Shown: piece after piece, positions 4,928 through 5,786 of the stretch | Layout: each line of letters opens with the position of its first letter | How positions within the stretch are numbered: the first letter of the stretch is position 1 | Assembly (NCBI GenBank): GCA_002405615.1 | Contig: DHMD01000058.1 | Coordinates: 5,603-11,388, forward strand | Source: Christensenella sp. UBA4651 | Lineage (GTDB): Bacteria > Bacillota > Clostridia > Christensenellales > UBA1242 | Reading direction: 5' to 3' | Length of the DNA stretch: 5,786 bases | Notes under the pieces: model-generated | Databases searched by the model: none | Seen by the model: the letters and a program-made list of their open reading frames with translations, nothing else | Told to the model about the DNA's origin: nothing | Made by a program: the position numbers and the translations under genes

Positions 4928-4992
4928 ATATTCCTTTAGGGTTTTAACCTTTCGGATGACTGCAATCTGTGTATTACTACCAGACGCTTGAT
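4902..4992 (-). ncRNA. Small RNA nearest the CRISPR array, singleton
   Basis: About 91 nt between a consensus promoter (4999-5027) and a clear terminator (4902-4927). The body contains a CC-GAAA-GG mini-hairpin followed by GGTTAAAACC and CTAAAGGAATA; otherwise it has little obvious structure. It does not align convincingly with the other families. It contains AAGGAATA, also found in the array repeat, but shows no extended complementarity to the repeat, so I do not call it a tracrRNA. A 30-codon plus-strand ORF (4899-4991) lies exactly antisense to it. Function unknown. Confidence 0.72.
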
Positions 4993-4998
4993 ATTACC

Positions 4999-5027
4999 AT
5001 TATACTCAAAAAAAATTAAAAAGTCAA
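4999..5027 (-). promoter_or_regulatory. Promoter of the array-proximal small RNA
   Basis: Minus-strand TTGACT (5022-5027), 17-bp T-rich spacer, TATAAT (4999-5004). Nearly the same sequence as the identical promoters at 3461 and 4428, with one extra T and GAG in place of GCG before the -10. Confidence 0.9.
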
Positions 5028-5094
5028 CAGTAACTACAAAAAAATTCAAACAAGCAAGAGCGCCGATGATTGAGACGGTACACATTACCCTCGA
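5028..5094. other. Trailer between the array and the RNA cluster
   Basis: No gene. On the minus strand CGAT with ATCG encloses GGTA with TACC (about 5064-5096), and a run of seven T follows about 20 bases after it (5039-5045). This could end array transcripts but is not a compact terminator. Confidence 0.3.
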
Positions 5095-5130
5095 TCGCAG
5101 CCTTCTTGGTGAATTATATGATATTAAAAC
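5095..5130 (-). repeat. Degenerate terminal CRISPR repeat
   Basis: The last 20 bases (5111-5130) match the repeat except at two positions, while the first 16 have lost most similarity. The next repeat, 5160-5195, has one substitution. Decay at this end marks it as the leader-distal end, so the leader and new spacer acquisition lie to the right of the window. Confidence 0.85.
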
Positions 5131-5786
5131 TTTCTCGGATTTCGCCAAACCAAAAAATAGTTCTATTCCTTATTAGAATTACATGATACTAAAACTGTTC
5201 AATTTCTCCTTTTATTATTTCAATTGTTTTATTCCTTATTAGAATTACATGATACTAAAACAGCCTTGTATTTTTCATACAAAACTGATGAGTTTTATTC
5301 CTTATTAGAATTACATGATACTAAAACACTTGTATTACATTCAGTCTCTTGCTGTGGTTTTATTCCTTATTAGAATTACATGATACTAAAACAGCGTCAA
5401 CTTAACTGTGGAGGGTTACGAGGTTTTATTCCTTATTAGAATTACATGATACTAAAACGCTGTGAAATTTGTAGCAAAAACAAAAGAGTTTTATTCCTTA
5501 TTAGAATTACATGATACTAAAACTCGTCCACATTCCAAAATTATAAAGGGAATGTTTTATTCCTTATTAGAATTACATGATACTAAAACCTATCCAAAGC
5601 ATTAGCAAGCATTAAAATGTTTTATTCCTTATTAGAATTACATGATACTAAAACAAAGATATAGTGATGATTGGTAGATTGCAGGTTTTATTCCTTATTA
5701 GAATTACATGATACTAAAACACTCGGATATTCATCGCCTAAAAAGTTAAAGTTTTATTCCTTATTAGAATTACATGATACTAAAAC
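5095..5786 (-). CRISPR. CRISPR array, 36-bp type II-like repeat, continues past right edge
   Basis: Ten 36-bp repeats begin at 5160, 5226, 5292, 5357, 5423, 5488, 5554, 5619, 5685 and 5751, preceded by a degenerate one at 5095. On the plus strand each starts GTTTTATTCC and ends ATGATACTAAAAC; apart from the 5160 copy they are identical. The ten spacers are 29 or 30 bp. Read leftwards the repeat begins GTTTTAGTATCATGTAATTC, resembling Cas9-associated repeats of Firmicutes and Treponema in length, terminal GTTTTAG and inner TGTAATT. It does not resemble the GC-rich hairpin repeat of type I-C, so the array probably belongs to another system, with cas9 and an adaptation module expected to the right. 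No tracrRNA anti-repeat is visible in the window. The spacer at 5393-5422 partly matches the small RNA at 4578-4659. Confidence 0.97.

Noticed and set aside
5095..5786. Reading the array rightwards as a type VI-like array (repeat ending ACTAAAAC)
   Set aside because: The decayed repeats are at the left end, which should be leader-distal, and no type VI stem of paired G and C runs is present in the repeat.

Overview
The window looks like bacterial chromosome (or integrated element) from an AT-rich, low-GC Gram-positive type organism, most likely a Bacillota/clostridial lineage. The signs are strong Shine-Dalgarno sites, textbook sigma-A promoters (TTGACT/TTGACA, 16-17 bp, TATAAT), many intrinsic terminators and TTG starts. 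This placement is inference; no taxonomic marker gene is present.

Layout from left to right. (1) Positions 1-2924, minus strand: the start of a type I-C CRISPR-Cas operon. cas3 (HD nuclease plus superfamily 2 helicase) is followed by a translationally coupled cas5c that runs off the left edge. The rest of the operon (normally cas8c, cas7, cas4, cas1, cas2) should lie to the left. (2) Positions about 2985-5094: about 2.1 kb with no credible protein gene, holding at least seven short transcription units of 80-120 nt. Most have their own sigma-A promoter and intrinsic terminator. Six read leftwards and one reads rightwards. They fall into small families: A (two copies), B (two copies on opposite strands), a looser pair C plus a promoterless relative, and two singletons. 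Families A and B show compensatory base changes between copies, so they are structured RNAs and not chance hairpins. (3) Positions 5095-5786: a CRISPR array of ten 36-bp repeats plus one decayed terminal repeat, with 29-30 bp spacers, continuing past the right edge. Decay at the left end places the leader to the right and transcription leftwards. Read that way the repeat begins GTTTTAG, which is typical of type II (Cas9) arrays and unlike the roughly 32-bp GC-rich repeat of type I-C.

The RNA cluster therefore sits between what looks like two different CRISPR systems. Two observations tie it to CRISPR: one spacer shares 16 of 17 bases with one of the RNAs, and two elements contain a stretch resembling the array repeat at about 75% identity. 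Possible roles are CRISPR regulation, repeat mimicry (RNA anti-CRISPR), an RNA-based defence or toxin module, or RNA genes carried by mobile elements that the array has sampled. The sequence alone does not decide between these. I do not recognise any of the RNA families.
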